DNA of 7,428 nt from an archaeon (GCA_016213425.1 JACRAI010000127.1:1-7428); one strand, 5' to 3'. Shown: positions 1 to 5,524, counted from the stretch's first letter. Notes: generated by a model not told the origin, from the letters alone. Translations and numbers: made by a program.

Positions 1-824
1 GGAGAAATATGTTTGTATACAAATTTGTTTTTGTTGAAAACTCCTATTTTATTAAGTATTCCAAATTCTACGAGGTTTTTAAGATATTGCTGAACTATAC
101 TGGGATCGTCTTTTTCAATTAATCTTTTTGAAAATAAAGAATTTGATATTTCCGTTGAAACGGTATTTCCATTTGCCACTGCCCTGAGAATTCCTTCATA
201 TACTGCAGAAATGTGTCTTTCTTCCTCTGTAAATATTTCTCCAATCATGGCAGGTATGGATTTTGAAGCTTGAATTACTGCCTCAGAAATCACTTGCCTT
301 ACTTCTCCTGCGTGAAGGTATTCTGCAGTTATGGGCTCTCTCAAAAGTACTGCGAATTCTACAAGTTCTTTTTTACTGAGATTTTGCGATTTAAGTGCAG
401 TTATGGCGTCTTTAAGATTTATGATTCCAAGAGGAAATTCAGCAAAAAGCCCCAATATTGGAGATTTACTTTCGAGTAAAGTTTTTGATAAATGCAAAGT
501 GGATGAAATTAGAATTATTTTGCCTTTTTTGTCTAAATAGTGTAGAAAATCTAAAAAATCTTTTCCCAACCTGTGAAATTCATCAATAACTAACGTTTTA
601 TTTTGTTGTATTTTTTCTTTTAAAATTTCTAGAAATGCTTCGTAAGATACTTCTTTGGAGTATTTCTCAGAGATTATATTTCTGTTAGTTTTTACAAAAA
701 AATAATCTTCATATTTTATAAAATTCTTAACTAAAAATGTTTTGCCAGTCTTCCTTCTACCAAAAATGAAAATCCATTTTGGAACTCTTTGAATTTCTTT
801 TGTTTCAGACCGTTCTATAATCAT
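1..824 (-). CDS. Archaeal P-loop ATPase with C-terminal winged helix (ATPase_2-like), 3' end missing
   Basis: The frame reads from an ATG at 822-824 leftwards through 274 codons to the window edge without a stop, so the gene is partial only because the window ends. Seen: a Walker A loop GRRKTGKT (residues 22-29), a Walker B strand TLVIDEFHR (77-85), a sensor-1-like strand ending ISST (105-109), and a SPILGLF segment (121-127) where the family usually has SPLYGR. The part after about residue 195 (EEERHISAVYEGILRAVANG onward) looks like the winged-helix region that follows the ATPase core in these proteins. Known for the family: archaeal STAND-type ATPases of PF01637 are numerous, often tied to mobile or defence loci, and mostly uncharacterised. 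The ATG is the first one after an in-frame stop, and a TATA-like box sits at the right distance for a leaderless transcript. The substrate or partner is unknown. Confidence 0.85.
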   Translation of the reverse strand, partial: MIIERSETKEIQRVPKWIFIFGRRKTGKTFLVKNFIKYEDYFFVKTNRNIISEKYSKEVSYEAFLEILKEKIQQNKTLVIDEFHRLGKDFLDFLHYLDKKGKIILISSTLHLSKTLLESKSPILGLFAEFPLGIINLKDAITALKSQNLSKKELVEFAVLLREPITAEYLHAGEVRQVISEAVIQASKSIPAMIGEIFTEEERHISAVYEGILRAVANGNTVSTEISNSLFSKRLIEKDDPSIVQQYLKNLVEFGILNKIGVFNKNKFVYKHIS

Positions 825-847
825 AAAATCTATAATGACTGTTATAG

Positions 848-856
848 TATTTAAAT
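848..856 (-). promoter_or_regulatory. TATA box of the ATPase gene
   Basis: On the minus strand this reads ATTTAAATA preceded by AAAG, a good archaeal BRE/TATA pair. Its centre is about 28 bp upstream of the ATG at 824, so transcription would start at or next to the start codon (leaderless mRNA). Confidence 0.55.
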
Positions 857-870
857 CTTTCTAAAATCTA

Positions 871-879
871 TTTTAAATA
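871..879 (+). promoter_or_regulatory. TATA-like box for candidate small ORF at 907
   Basis: TTTTAAATA, preceded by an A-rich BRE-like stretch, is centred about 32 bp before the ATG at 907. This predicts a leader of only a few bases. It forms a back-to-back arrangement with the ATPase promoter at 848-856. Confidence 0.35.
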
Positions 880-906
880 GGTCTACAAAACAACTATAAT
901 GGTAAT

Positions 907-1026
907 ATGTATAATAAAAGTTATAGTAAAAATCAACTTCTGAAATCAATTCATATGCCATTAGTGAATCCAGAAAACTATCTTAAAGAACCAGAAATAC
1001 AGAAGAGAAAAAGGTTGAAGGGGTAG
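907..1026 (+). CDS. Candidate small protein of 39 residues, unknown
   Basis: ATG at 907-909 opens 39 codons ending in TAG at 1024-1026. The predicted peptide starts MYNKSYSKNQLL, contains HMPLVNPENYLKEPEI, and ends in a basic tail QKRKRLKG. I do not recognise it. Support comes mainly from position: it lies between two promoter-like sequences, and a TATA-like box sits at the distance used by other genes in this window. There is no Shine-Dalgarno. It is highly charged with no membrane segment, and could be a tiny nucleic-acid-binding protein or a remnant of a longer gene. A chance open frame of this length in AT-rich DNA is possible. Confidence 0.3.
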   Translation: MYNKSYSKNQLLKSIHMPLVNPENYLKEPEIQKRKRLKG

Positions 1027-1251
1027 AAGAATTCACCCTTAATTAGTTTGTAGTTTGTGGTTGGTAGTCTGTGGTATAATTTATAGTTTCAAACAATCTT
1101 ATCTTGTTTCAGACTACTATTTTTTGGGAAGAATAAAAAACAAATAAAACCCCGTTGCGCAATTTTGTATTTCTTCACTATCTTATTAATTCTCGAACAT
1201 TTTTAAAATATTTAATAATTCAGGGATTGATGTTTTTAAGAACAATAAAGC
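1027..1251. other. Non-coding stretch between small ORF and lipoprotein operon
   Basis: I see no convincing reading frame on either strand here. It holds the TAGTYTG repeat cluster with its inverted arm (1044-1117), a T-run (1119-1125) that could end transcription from the left, and a perfect 8-bp palindrome TTGCGCAA at 1155-1162, a GC-containing island in otherwise A/T-rich DNA. The promoter of the lipoprotein genes begins just after it. Confidence 0.5.
1044..1117. repeat. Degenerate TAGTYTG tandem repeat with inverted arm
   Basis: Seen directly: TAGTTTG (1044-1050), TAGTTTGTGG (1051-1060) and TAGTCTGTGG (1065-1074) are near-tandem copies. GTAGTCTG (1064-1071) is perfectly complementary to CAGACTAC (1110-1117), giving an 8-bp stem around a 38-base loop that contains GTTTCAAAC. 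A run of T follows directly at 1119-1125. It could be a transcript-ending structure or a decayed intergenic repeat. No function is assigned. Confidence 0.45.
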
Positions 1252-1259
1252 TTTTATAT
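1252..1259 (+). promoter_or_regulatory. TATA box of the lipoprotein operon
   Basis: TTTTATAT preceded by AAAGC (BRE-like) predicts a transcript start near 1280-1285. Unlike most genes here, the leader would then be about 50 bases. A GCAAG/CTTGC hairpin (1283-1287 with 1295-1299, 7-base loop) would sit at its very 5' end. Confidence 0.45.
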
Positions 1260-1320
1260 CTTAGACTGATATGTTTCTATTAGCAAGAATAATGCTTGCG
1301 ATTTATTACTAATTGATAAA

Positions 1321-1328
1321 AAGGTGAT
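1321..1328 (+). promoter_or_regulatory. Shine-Dalgarno AAGGTGAT that fixes the start of the 72-aa lipoprotein
   Basis: AAGGTGAT matches the archaeal anti-Shine-Dalgarno (16S tail ATCACCTCC) and lies 4 bases before the ATG at 1333. The in-frame GTG at 1324 is part of this site, so it is not the start codon. Confidence 0.75.
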
Positions 1329-1332
1329 TGAT

Positions 1333-1551
1333 ATGAGGAATGTATTTTTTGGTTTAGTTTTGTTAACACTTATTTTGTTAGCAGGGTGCAAACAATTAGA
1401 GAAACTTGGAAGTTGTGAAAGTAAAGGAGGTTATTGCGAACTGGCTCCTTTAACACAAGGTGAATGCAAAACAGGTTTTAAATCAATAGGAACTTCGGGA
1501 ACGGCAGGATGTGCAAAGAGTCAATTTTGTTGTCTTCCTGAAAGTAAATGA
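1333..1551 (+). CDS. Small cysteine-rich (defensin-like) lipoprotein
   Basis: Seventy-two residues starting MRNVFFGLVL. Residues 1-18 form a short signal peptide that ends in the lipobox LLAGC, so Cys19 should be lipidated and the protein anchored on the outer face of the membrane. The mature part is about 53 residues and has six more cysteines (28, 35, 45, 60, 66, 67) in the order C-x6-C-x9-C-x14-C-x5-CC, with a GGYC motif at the second and FCC at the end. That order, with a terminal CC pair, resembles beta- and big-defensin scaffolds and implies three disulfides. The similarity is one of pattern, not demonstrated homology. The ATG is chosen for its Shine-Dalgarno. The gene is followed after 13 bp by a lipoprotein peptidase gene on the same strand. 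It might be a substrate, inhibitor, adhesin or toxin-like peptide. Confidence 0.75.
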   Translation: MRNVFFGLVLLTLILLAGCKQLEKLGSCESKGGYCELAPLTQGECKTGFKSIGTSGTAGCAKSQFCCLPESK

Positions 1552-1564
1552 TGTAAAAAGACTC

Positions 1565-2776
1565 ATGAGAAAAATTTTTATTTTTTTAATGGTTGTTGGA
1601 ATTATAACTATTAGCGGGTGCTCATCTTCAGTAATTCCTGAAAATAATCCATCAGTAGACCAGAAAACTGAATTTATGCCTTCAAAAGTTTCATATGATA
1701 TTAGTGAAGAAACAGGAAAACCTGATCAATATTATTGTTCTTATGATGAATCGAGAAATAAAGTTACAATTATAATAAAGAAAAATGGAGTATATGATAA
1801 TTTTCAAACAGTTTCAAAGCTAAATGAATATTTTGTTGCGGTCAAAAATCACTTAAACTTATATGATGCAGGAGTTAAAAAATTCAGTGGATCAACAATA
1901 TCTCAATTTGACGGGTTTATTGAAGATTTAGTAAAAAATGAAAATGTAGGGTATATCATTTTGGTTGGTGCAGACTTACCTATCGTTAAAACTACTGAAA
2001 ATAAATTAATGTTAGATTTCGGAACAATAAATGAGATATATTCTTATGTAGAAAGAAAAAGAGAAGTTGGTTTGAACGAATGTGCAGATGTTGCAATTTC
2101 TACAATCGTTTCGCCACAAATACTAACTAGTCAAGAAAAAAACGATTTTGTTCAAAAAGTTTTTAATAATTTTATCAATTATCATAAAAACACTGAAGAA
2201 ATTTTTAAAGAATTTCAAAATACTCTAGTGATAGACTGGGATGATAATTTGGATGAAAGCGTTGGTATGCATTTGGGAGAACCTCTTAATCCTAACAAAT
2301 TTTCAGATTACAGAAACATTTATTTTTACCCTACGACTTATATTTTAAACACAGAATTTGGTAAAATGAAAAATGAACTTAAAAAGAAGCCCTTAATACT
2401 AATGTACCACATTCACGGTTCTGAAAATACATTAGGGTTCGGTCTTAATGGGAAACAAATGTCATTTAATGACATATACACCACTCCTTCAGAGATATTA
2501 GATTTGTATAACCAACAAGGCCACATTAGTTTATTCACAAATGTTGATGCGGCTTGTGGACAGCAGTGGTTATCTGACCGAGAAAGTAAGTTCTGTTGTT
2601 GGCCTCAAACATGGCTGAAAACTGGTGTTTGGACTGTGTTAGATGTTGTAGGAGATCCTTATCATAACACATTTGAAAGATCACTATTTAAAGAAAAAAT
2701 TGTTGGAAAAGCACTGAGAAAAACATTTCACTCCCAAAGCATGTTATATGGAGATATATTGGGAGTTGTACCTTAA
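1565..2776 (+). CDS. Lipoprotein cysteine peptidase, gingipain-like (C25, clan CD)
   Basis: 403 residues from the ATG at 1565. Residues 1-18 are a signal peptide ending in lipobox ISGC, so Cys19 is the lipid anchor. A mostly polar linker leads to a caspase-like core: a hydrophobic strand YIILVGADLPI (130-140), as in gingipain N-terminal subdomains, ADVAIS (174-179), and then the clan CD catalytic pair, LILMYHIHGS with His284-Gly285 and SLFTNVDAACG with Cys331. A later GDPYH (363-367) and the FCC pair (343-345) follow. In gingipains the HG and C motifs have the same order and a similar spacing. Expected role: extracytoplasmic proteolysis or self-processing. It lacks the Ig-like and secretion domains of bacterial gingipains. 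An open frame extends upstream to a GTG at 1511, but only the ATG places the signal peptide at the N-terminus. No clear Shine-Dalgarno is seen, and it is probably co-transcribed with the cysteine-rich lipoprotein. Confidence 0.8.
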   Translation: MRKIFIFLMVVGIITISGCSSSVIPENNPSVDQKTEFMPSKVSYDISEETGKPDQYYCSYDESRNKVTIIIKKNGVYDNFQTVSKLNEYFVAVKNHLNLYDAGVKKFSGSTISQFDGFIEDLVKNENVGYIILVGADLPIVKTTENKLMLDFGTINEIYSYVERKREVGLNECADVAISTIVSPQILTSQEKNDFVQKVFNNFINYHKNTEEIFKEFQNTLVIDWDDNLDESVGMHLGEPLNPNKFSDYRNIYFYPTTYILNTEFGKMKNELKKKPLILMYHIHGSENTLGFGLNGKQMSFNDIYTTPSEILDLYNQQGHISLFTNVDAACGQQWLSDRESKFCCWPQTWLKTGVWTVLDVVGDPYHNTFERSLFKEKIVGKALRKTFHSQSMLYGDILGVVP

Positions 2777-2852
2777 AAAACCCAACAGATTTAACTTCAA
2801 AAACAACAAACTCAAAAGAATTATTAATTTTAAACAATTATGACTTAAAGTT

Positions 2853-2858
2853 AAAAAA
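2853..2858 (-). terminator. T-run terminator after the two-helix membrane protein gene
   Basis: On the minus strand a run of six T begins about 9 bases after the TAA at 2868-2870. Archaeal RNA polymerase terminates at such T-rich tracts. More T-rich sequence follows within this 91-bp convergent gap, which also serves the plus-strand peptidase gene. Confidence 0.35.
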
Positions 2859-2867
2859 TACGGTCGT

Positions 2868-3461
2868 TTAATAAGAAACAAATTCGTATTCACATTTTTC
2901 CATTTTTTCGTTGAATTCTAAATTAGGCTTCAATTTTTTTGACTCGAATATTATCATTGCTAGGCCTTCCCAGAAGAAGAACCATCCTGCTGGCTCCAAG
3001 AATACAAGCAAGAAACTACCTAAGAAGCTAGTTTCAGGATGCTTGAATAATACAAATGAAGCTGAAATCATTAGAAGTATGCCTATGACTGTGAAAAGAA
3101 GTCCTTGGTGTTTGAGTTTTTTAATTTCCTCTTCTGCCATCTTAACTCTTCTTTTAAAATGTTCTTTTAATCTTTTCTTTATTGTATTTTCGTCATTAAT
3201 TTTTCTTTTATTCGCCGGCGCTAACAATTTTAAAACTATTTGTCCTGAAGCTTTATCTCTTGTTGCTCTGTTGGCTTCATCTAGAAAGTCTACTGATAAC
3301 GCTCGTTCAGAATAAGGTCTAGGATCGAAATCAGAAAAGATATCATTATAATCGTCTATCCATAAACTAATCATGGATAATTGTCTTGTTTCATCTTGTG
3401 TTAATACAAATGTGCCTGGTTGAGGGCCTTTTTTCTTCCTCTTTTTTTGAATATCATGCAT
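2868..3461 (-). CDS. Two-helix membrane protein of unknown function with DIFSDFDPRPY motif
   Basis: 197 residues. A basic N-terminus (QKKRKKKG) leads to a conserved-looking motif DIFSDFDPRPYSERALS (40-56). A charged helical region follows (about 84-118, rich in Lys/Arg/Glu, possibly coiled coil). Two hydrophobic segments then lie at roughly 119-139 and 147-171, the second containing LEPAGWFFFWEGL, with a short polar tail after it. From memory, similar DPRPY-containing small membrane proteins occur in many bacteria and archaea as uncharacterised proteins, and I know no function for them. Both ends should face the cytoplasm by the positive-inside rule. The ATG at 3461 lies about 20 bp downstream of a TATA-like box, suggesting a leaderless transcript separate from the MgtC-like gene before it. 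Confidence 0.75.
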   Translation of the reverse strand: MHDIQKKRKKKGPQPGTFVLTQDETRQLSMISLWIDDYNDIFSDFDPRPYSERALSVDFLDEANRATRDKASGQIVLKLLAPANKRKINDENTIKKRLKEHFKRRVKMAEEEIKKLKHQGLLFTVIGILLMISASFVLFKHPETSFLGSFLLVFLEPAGWFFFWEGLAMIIFESKKLKPNLEFNEKMEKCEYEFVSY

Positions 3462-3480
3462 GTACTTAATTTATTACTTG

Positions 3481-3489
3481 TATTTATAA
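3481..3489 (-). promoter_or_regulatory. TATA box of the two-helix membrane protein gene
   Basis: Reads TTATAAATA on the minus strand, in the 41-bp gap after the MgtC-family stop and about 20-28 bp from the ATG at 3461. It fits a leaderless start. Confidence 0.5.
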
Positions 3490-3502
3490 TGTTTTTGTTC
3501 AC

Positions 3503-4129
3503 TCATTCTACTTTGAACGAATCAACCCATTCTTCTTTGAATAACTGATGAGGAATTCTGTTAACATCTTCTATCGTTCCTTCAAATTGGAGGTGAATTA
3601 TTATTTTATTATCTTTTCTATTAACTTCCAAACTATTTACGGTATATTTATCAGTTTCTAAAGCTTTTTTTAATTCTTCATCTTTAACATTTTTGTTTGC
3701 AACTATCATTAACTTTTTTTGATATGAGCCTATACCTCTGAATTTTAATCTTCTGTCTATGAAAATAACAATCCACACAACTAAATATATTAGAAGCCCA
3801 ACTAAGTACTGACCAACACCAACAACAACTCCTATTATTGAAAAAACCCATATGCTAGCTGCACTCGTAAAACCAAACACTTTATCAGAAGTTTTTATTA
3901 ACGCACCCGCACCTAAAAAACCTACACCTGTAACAATCGAACCTAAAATAGGTAGTTGATTCTCAGGATTAATTATAGACGCAACAATTCCTAGTGCGCA
4001 CGAACCAATCGCTACAAAACTATAAGTTCCAAAACCTATAGGTTTGTGAGATCTTTGTCTTTCTAAACCAAAAACCATTGCGAAAACAAATACTATTAAA
4101 AATCTGAGCAAGATAGTTAGTACGTCCAT
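3503..4129 (-). CDS. MgtC/SapB family membrane protein
   Basis: 208 residues with about four or five hydrophobic helices in residues 1-125, then a soluble domain (about 138-208) of alternating strand and helix pattern like the ACT-like C-terminal domain of long MgtC proteins. Family hallmarks are visible: GLERQ (21-25), KPIGFGTY (29-36), TGVGFLGAGALIK (67-79) and FGFTSAASIWV (85-95), matching the canonical GLERQ..KPAG..T, GIGFLGAGAI and GLTTAA.IW motifs. Known for the family: MgtC supports survival in low magnesium and inhibits the F-type ATP synthase in Salmonella, and it is not itself a proven Mg2+ transporter. What archaeal members do is unclear. The ATG at 4129 is preceded at the right distance by its own TATA-like box, so it need not depend on read-through from the PDT-like gene that ends 37 bp upstream. 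Confidence 0.9.
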   Translation of the reverse strand: MDVLTILLRFLIVFVFAMVFGLERQRSHKPIGFGTYSFVAIGSCALGIVASIINPENQLPILGSIVTGVGFLGAGALIKTSDKVFGFTSAASIWVFSIIGVVVGVGQYLVGLLIYLVVWIVIFIDRRLKFRGIGSYQKKLMIVANKNVKDEELKKALETDKYTVNSLEVNRKDNKIIIHLQFEGTIEDVNRIPHQLFKEEWVDSFKVE

Positions 4130-4151
4130 GAGAGATATTATGAATAAATAA

Positions 4152-4160
4152 GTATATAAA
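4152..4160 (-). promoter_or_regulatory. TATA box of the MgtC-family gene
   Basis: Minus strand reads AAAAG then TTTATATAC, a strong BRE/TATA pair centred about 27 bp before the ATG at 4129. It lies in the 37-bp gap after the PDT-like gene, so MgtC is likely to have its own leaderless transcript. Confidence 0.6.
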
Positions 4161-4166
4161 CTTTTA

Positions 4167-4730
4167 TCAATTTTTCTTCTTCACCAAATAAAAAGTTGTT
4201 AAGAAATTTTTGTTAGCCGGCAAATCTTCTTCAATCACTAACAAGTTATAGAGTTTTGAACATGACTTAAGAGCAATTATTAGCGTTTTATCATCATACA
4301 AACCTTCTTTTAATTTTCTTGCCGGAAGAGCCGTGTCTTCCGCTTCAATAAGTTGTGCATTCGCGTATGCTTTTTCTAAATAAGCTCTGTGTTCTTTTAT
4401 TGCATGAGGATGAGATATTATTCTTGTATATTCTTCTTTTTTTAATTTTTTTATTCCTAATAATACATGATTTATTGGTAAAGTAATTTCATCAACTTTT
4501 TCAAAAGAATACTTTTTGATTGCTTTCTGTGTTTCTTCAACTAAACCTCCTTTTAATGACTTGTATGCAAAAGTTCCTAAATCTATTTTTCCCTCTTTTA
4601 ATTCTCTAAGAACATTTTCTGTAGAAATCAAATATTTAATTTTGTAATCAAAAATATTTCTTTTTTTACAAAATTCTTGGCAGGCATATTCATTGCCGCT
4701 CCCTTGATCACCTTGGATGCCTATTATCAT
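4167..4730 (-). CDS. Divergent prephenate dehydratase-like (PDT domain) protein, no ACT domain
   Basis: 187 residues covering a single PDT-type domain. Motifs line up in order with prephenate dehydratase: GIQGDQGSGNEYAC (4-17, usual GPxGTFSxxAA), SLKGGLVEET (58-67, usual ENSxxGxVxxT), LPINHVLLG (84-92), SHPHAIKEHRAYLEK (106-120), EDTALPARKL (131-140), and NKNFLTTFYLV (173-183, usual NxTRF). Key positions differ: the Pro-Ile-Glu-Asn before the serine is replaced by FAYK, and the catalytic TRF is TTF. Normal enzymes are about 270 residues because of a C-terminal ACT domain for phenylalanine feedback, which is absent here. It may still dehydrate prephenate or a related acid, or may be a ligand-binding relative. 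The start codon overlaps the stop of the preceding gene (ATGA), so the two are translationally coupled. Confidence 0.75.
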   Translation of the reverse strand: MIIGIQGDQGSGNEYACQEFCKKRNIFDYKIKYLISTENVLRELKEGKIDLGTFAYKSLKGGLVEETQKAIKKYSFEKVDEITLPINHVLLGIKKLKKEEYTRIISHPHAIKEHRAYLEKAYANAQLIEAEDTALPARKLKEGLYDDKTLIIALKSCSKLYNLLVIEEDLPANKNFLTTFYLVKKKN

Positions 4731-5314
4731 ACGCCCAAAATAGAAGAATGATCACAGTTCCATTTTTGGAATTCTCTATTAGTTTTTAGATCACAAATTT
4801 TAATCGGGCCAACATCTATCGCTAGTCCTTTAACACTTATTTTTCCAGAAAAATCAATGTGTTTAGGACAAAAAATTTTTCCATCAGAAGCTACAAAGTA
4901 CTCTTTTGATTTACCCCAAGCATAACAATAAAACCAAGGAAGAGGAAGTCTTGTTTGCTCCCAAACAATCATTTCACCGCTCACAGCAATATATTCGTCC
5001 TTCCAATTGCCATATATTTGAGTTAAGTAATCTTCCCAACCTGTTTTTGGAGCAAATACTTTAGTCTTGTTTATTGTCAAAACTTTTCGAACACAAAATG
5101 TATTCGCTTTTTCAATACTTGTGACTTTCTCTACAACTTCGCCATTTTTTGCCCATTCATTTGCAAGAGACTCTAGTTCCGTTAATTTAGTCTTTTCTTG
5201 TTTAATAAAAGTTTGACCCCCCATAAATTCTTGATAAAAAGAACTAACATATTTATCTAAATATTTTTGAGGTTTTTCTTTGATCGAAAGTATTCCTGTT
5301 ATTAAATAAGTCAT
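4727..5314 (-). CDS. Unrecognised 195-aa protein coupled to the PDT-like gene
   Basis: I do not recognise this protein. It has no signal peptide or membrane segment, so it should be cytoplasmic. The N-terminal third is charged and helical (Lys/Glu-rich, about 35-70). The C-terminal half is rich in aromatic residues (WKDEY, LPLPWFYCYAWGK, EYFVASDGKIFC) and looks like beta-structure. Five cysteines are present (74, 130, 149, 174, 187), with two pairings that could bind metal: FCPKH (Cys149, His152) and NCDH (Cys187, His189). The stop TGA at 4727-4729 overlaps the ATG of the PDT-like gene by four bases. Such tight coupling often means the products form a complex or act in one pathway. The ATG is supported by a TATA box about 28 bp upstream, just inside the MITE-like element. 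Confidence 0.7.
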   Translation of the reverse strand: MTYLITGILSIKEKPQKYLDKYVSSFYQEFMGGQTFIKQEKTKLTELESLANEWAKNGEVVEKVTSIEKANTFCVRKVLTINKTKVFAPKTGWEDYLTQIYGNWKDEYIAVSGEMIVWEQTRLPLPWFYCYAWGKSKEYFVASDGKIFCPKHIDFSGKISVKGLAIDVGPIKICDLKTNREFQKWNCDHSSILGV

Positions 5315-5337
5315 AGAGTTAGAAAAAACTAGGGATA

Positions 5338-5347
5338 TCTTATAAAT
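5338..5347 (-). promoter_or_regulatory. TATA box of the 195-aa/PDT-like operon
   Basis: Minus strand reads AAAAAG then ATTTATAAGA, centred about 28 bp before the ATG at 5314, fitting a leaderless start. The MITE-like element ends only 14 bp upstream of this box (at 5362), so it could affect promoter strength. Confidence 0.6.
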
Positions 5348-5361
5348 CTTTTTATTTTGCT

Positions 5362-5524
5362 GGCTCTGTCCTAAATGTAGGTTAGCTGCCTAAAGTCAAA
5401 GCAGATTTAAACAACAATCAAGCTGACAAGAGGGTTGGCTCCTTCGGAGAATATCAGCCATCAAAGAAAATATTGATTGCTTTGAAGCTGCTAACCCGAA
5501 CGAAGTGAGATTTAGGACAGAGCC
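5362..5524. mobile_element. 163-bp MITE-like element with 15-bp terminal inverted repeats and nested fold
   Basis: GGCTCTGTCCTAAAT (5362-5376) is an exact reverse complement of ATTTAGGACAGAGCC (5510-5524). Inside, complementary blocks continue in nested order: GGTTAGC (5380-5386) with GCTAACC (5490-5496), GC (5388-5389) with GC (5487-5488), TCAAAGCA (5396-5403) with TGCTTTGA (5478-5485), ATCAA (5417-5421) with TTGAT (5473-5477), GCTGA (5422-5426) with TCAGC (5454-5458), and an apical CTCC/GGAG hairpin (5439-5449). The stretch is richer in GC than its surroundings. These traits suit a miniature inverted-repeat element or a structured RNA. The flanks TATTTTGCT (5353-5361) and TATTTTATT (5525-5533) agree at 7 of 9 positions, a possible decayed target duplication. 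The terminal C is the final base of the neighbouring stop codon. No parent insertion sequence can be named from the ends. Confidence 0.65.

Larger units (their letters stand above)
815..927. repeat. CTATAA/TTATAG short inverted repeats around divergent promoters
   Basis: The heptamer CTATAAT occurs at 815-821, 830-836 and 894-900, and its near complement GTTATAGTA occurs at 841-849 and 920-928. They form two inverted pairs: CTATAA (830-835) with TTATAG (842-847), spacer 6, and ACTATAA (893-899) with TTATAGT (921-927), spacer 21. They bracket the TATA-like boxes of the ATPase gene and of the candidate small ORF, the position expected of operators. The region is very AT-rich, so chance similarity is a real alternative. 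Confidence 0.35.

Noticed and set aside
270..540. Two overlapping plus-strand open frames of 69 codons each
   Set aside because: They lie inside the minus-strand ATPase frame, which has clear Walker motifs. Their peptides are low-complexity Phe/Ser-rich antisense products.
1324..1332. GTG at 1324 as the start of the small lipoprotein
   Set aside because: The GTG is part of the AAGGTGAT Shine-Dalgarno. The ATG at 1333 has correct spacing and a normal signal peptide.
825..1332. tRNA, CRISPR array or other classical RNA gene in the longest gene-poor region
   Set aside because: No cloverleaf, no regularly spaced repeats and no GC-rich conserved core are visible.
1511..1564. GTG at 1511 as the start of the peptidase lipoprotein
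   Set aside because: It would overlap the preceding gene by 41 bases and put 18 residues before a signal peptide whose lipobox is correctly placed from the ATG at 1565.
2911..3315. 134-codon plus-strand frame
   Set aside because: It is antisense to the two-helix membrane protein, with no promoter or recognisable motif. The hydrophobic Ser/Leu-rich composition is a shadow of the Lys/Glu-rich minus strand.
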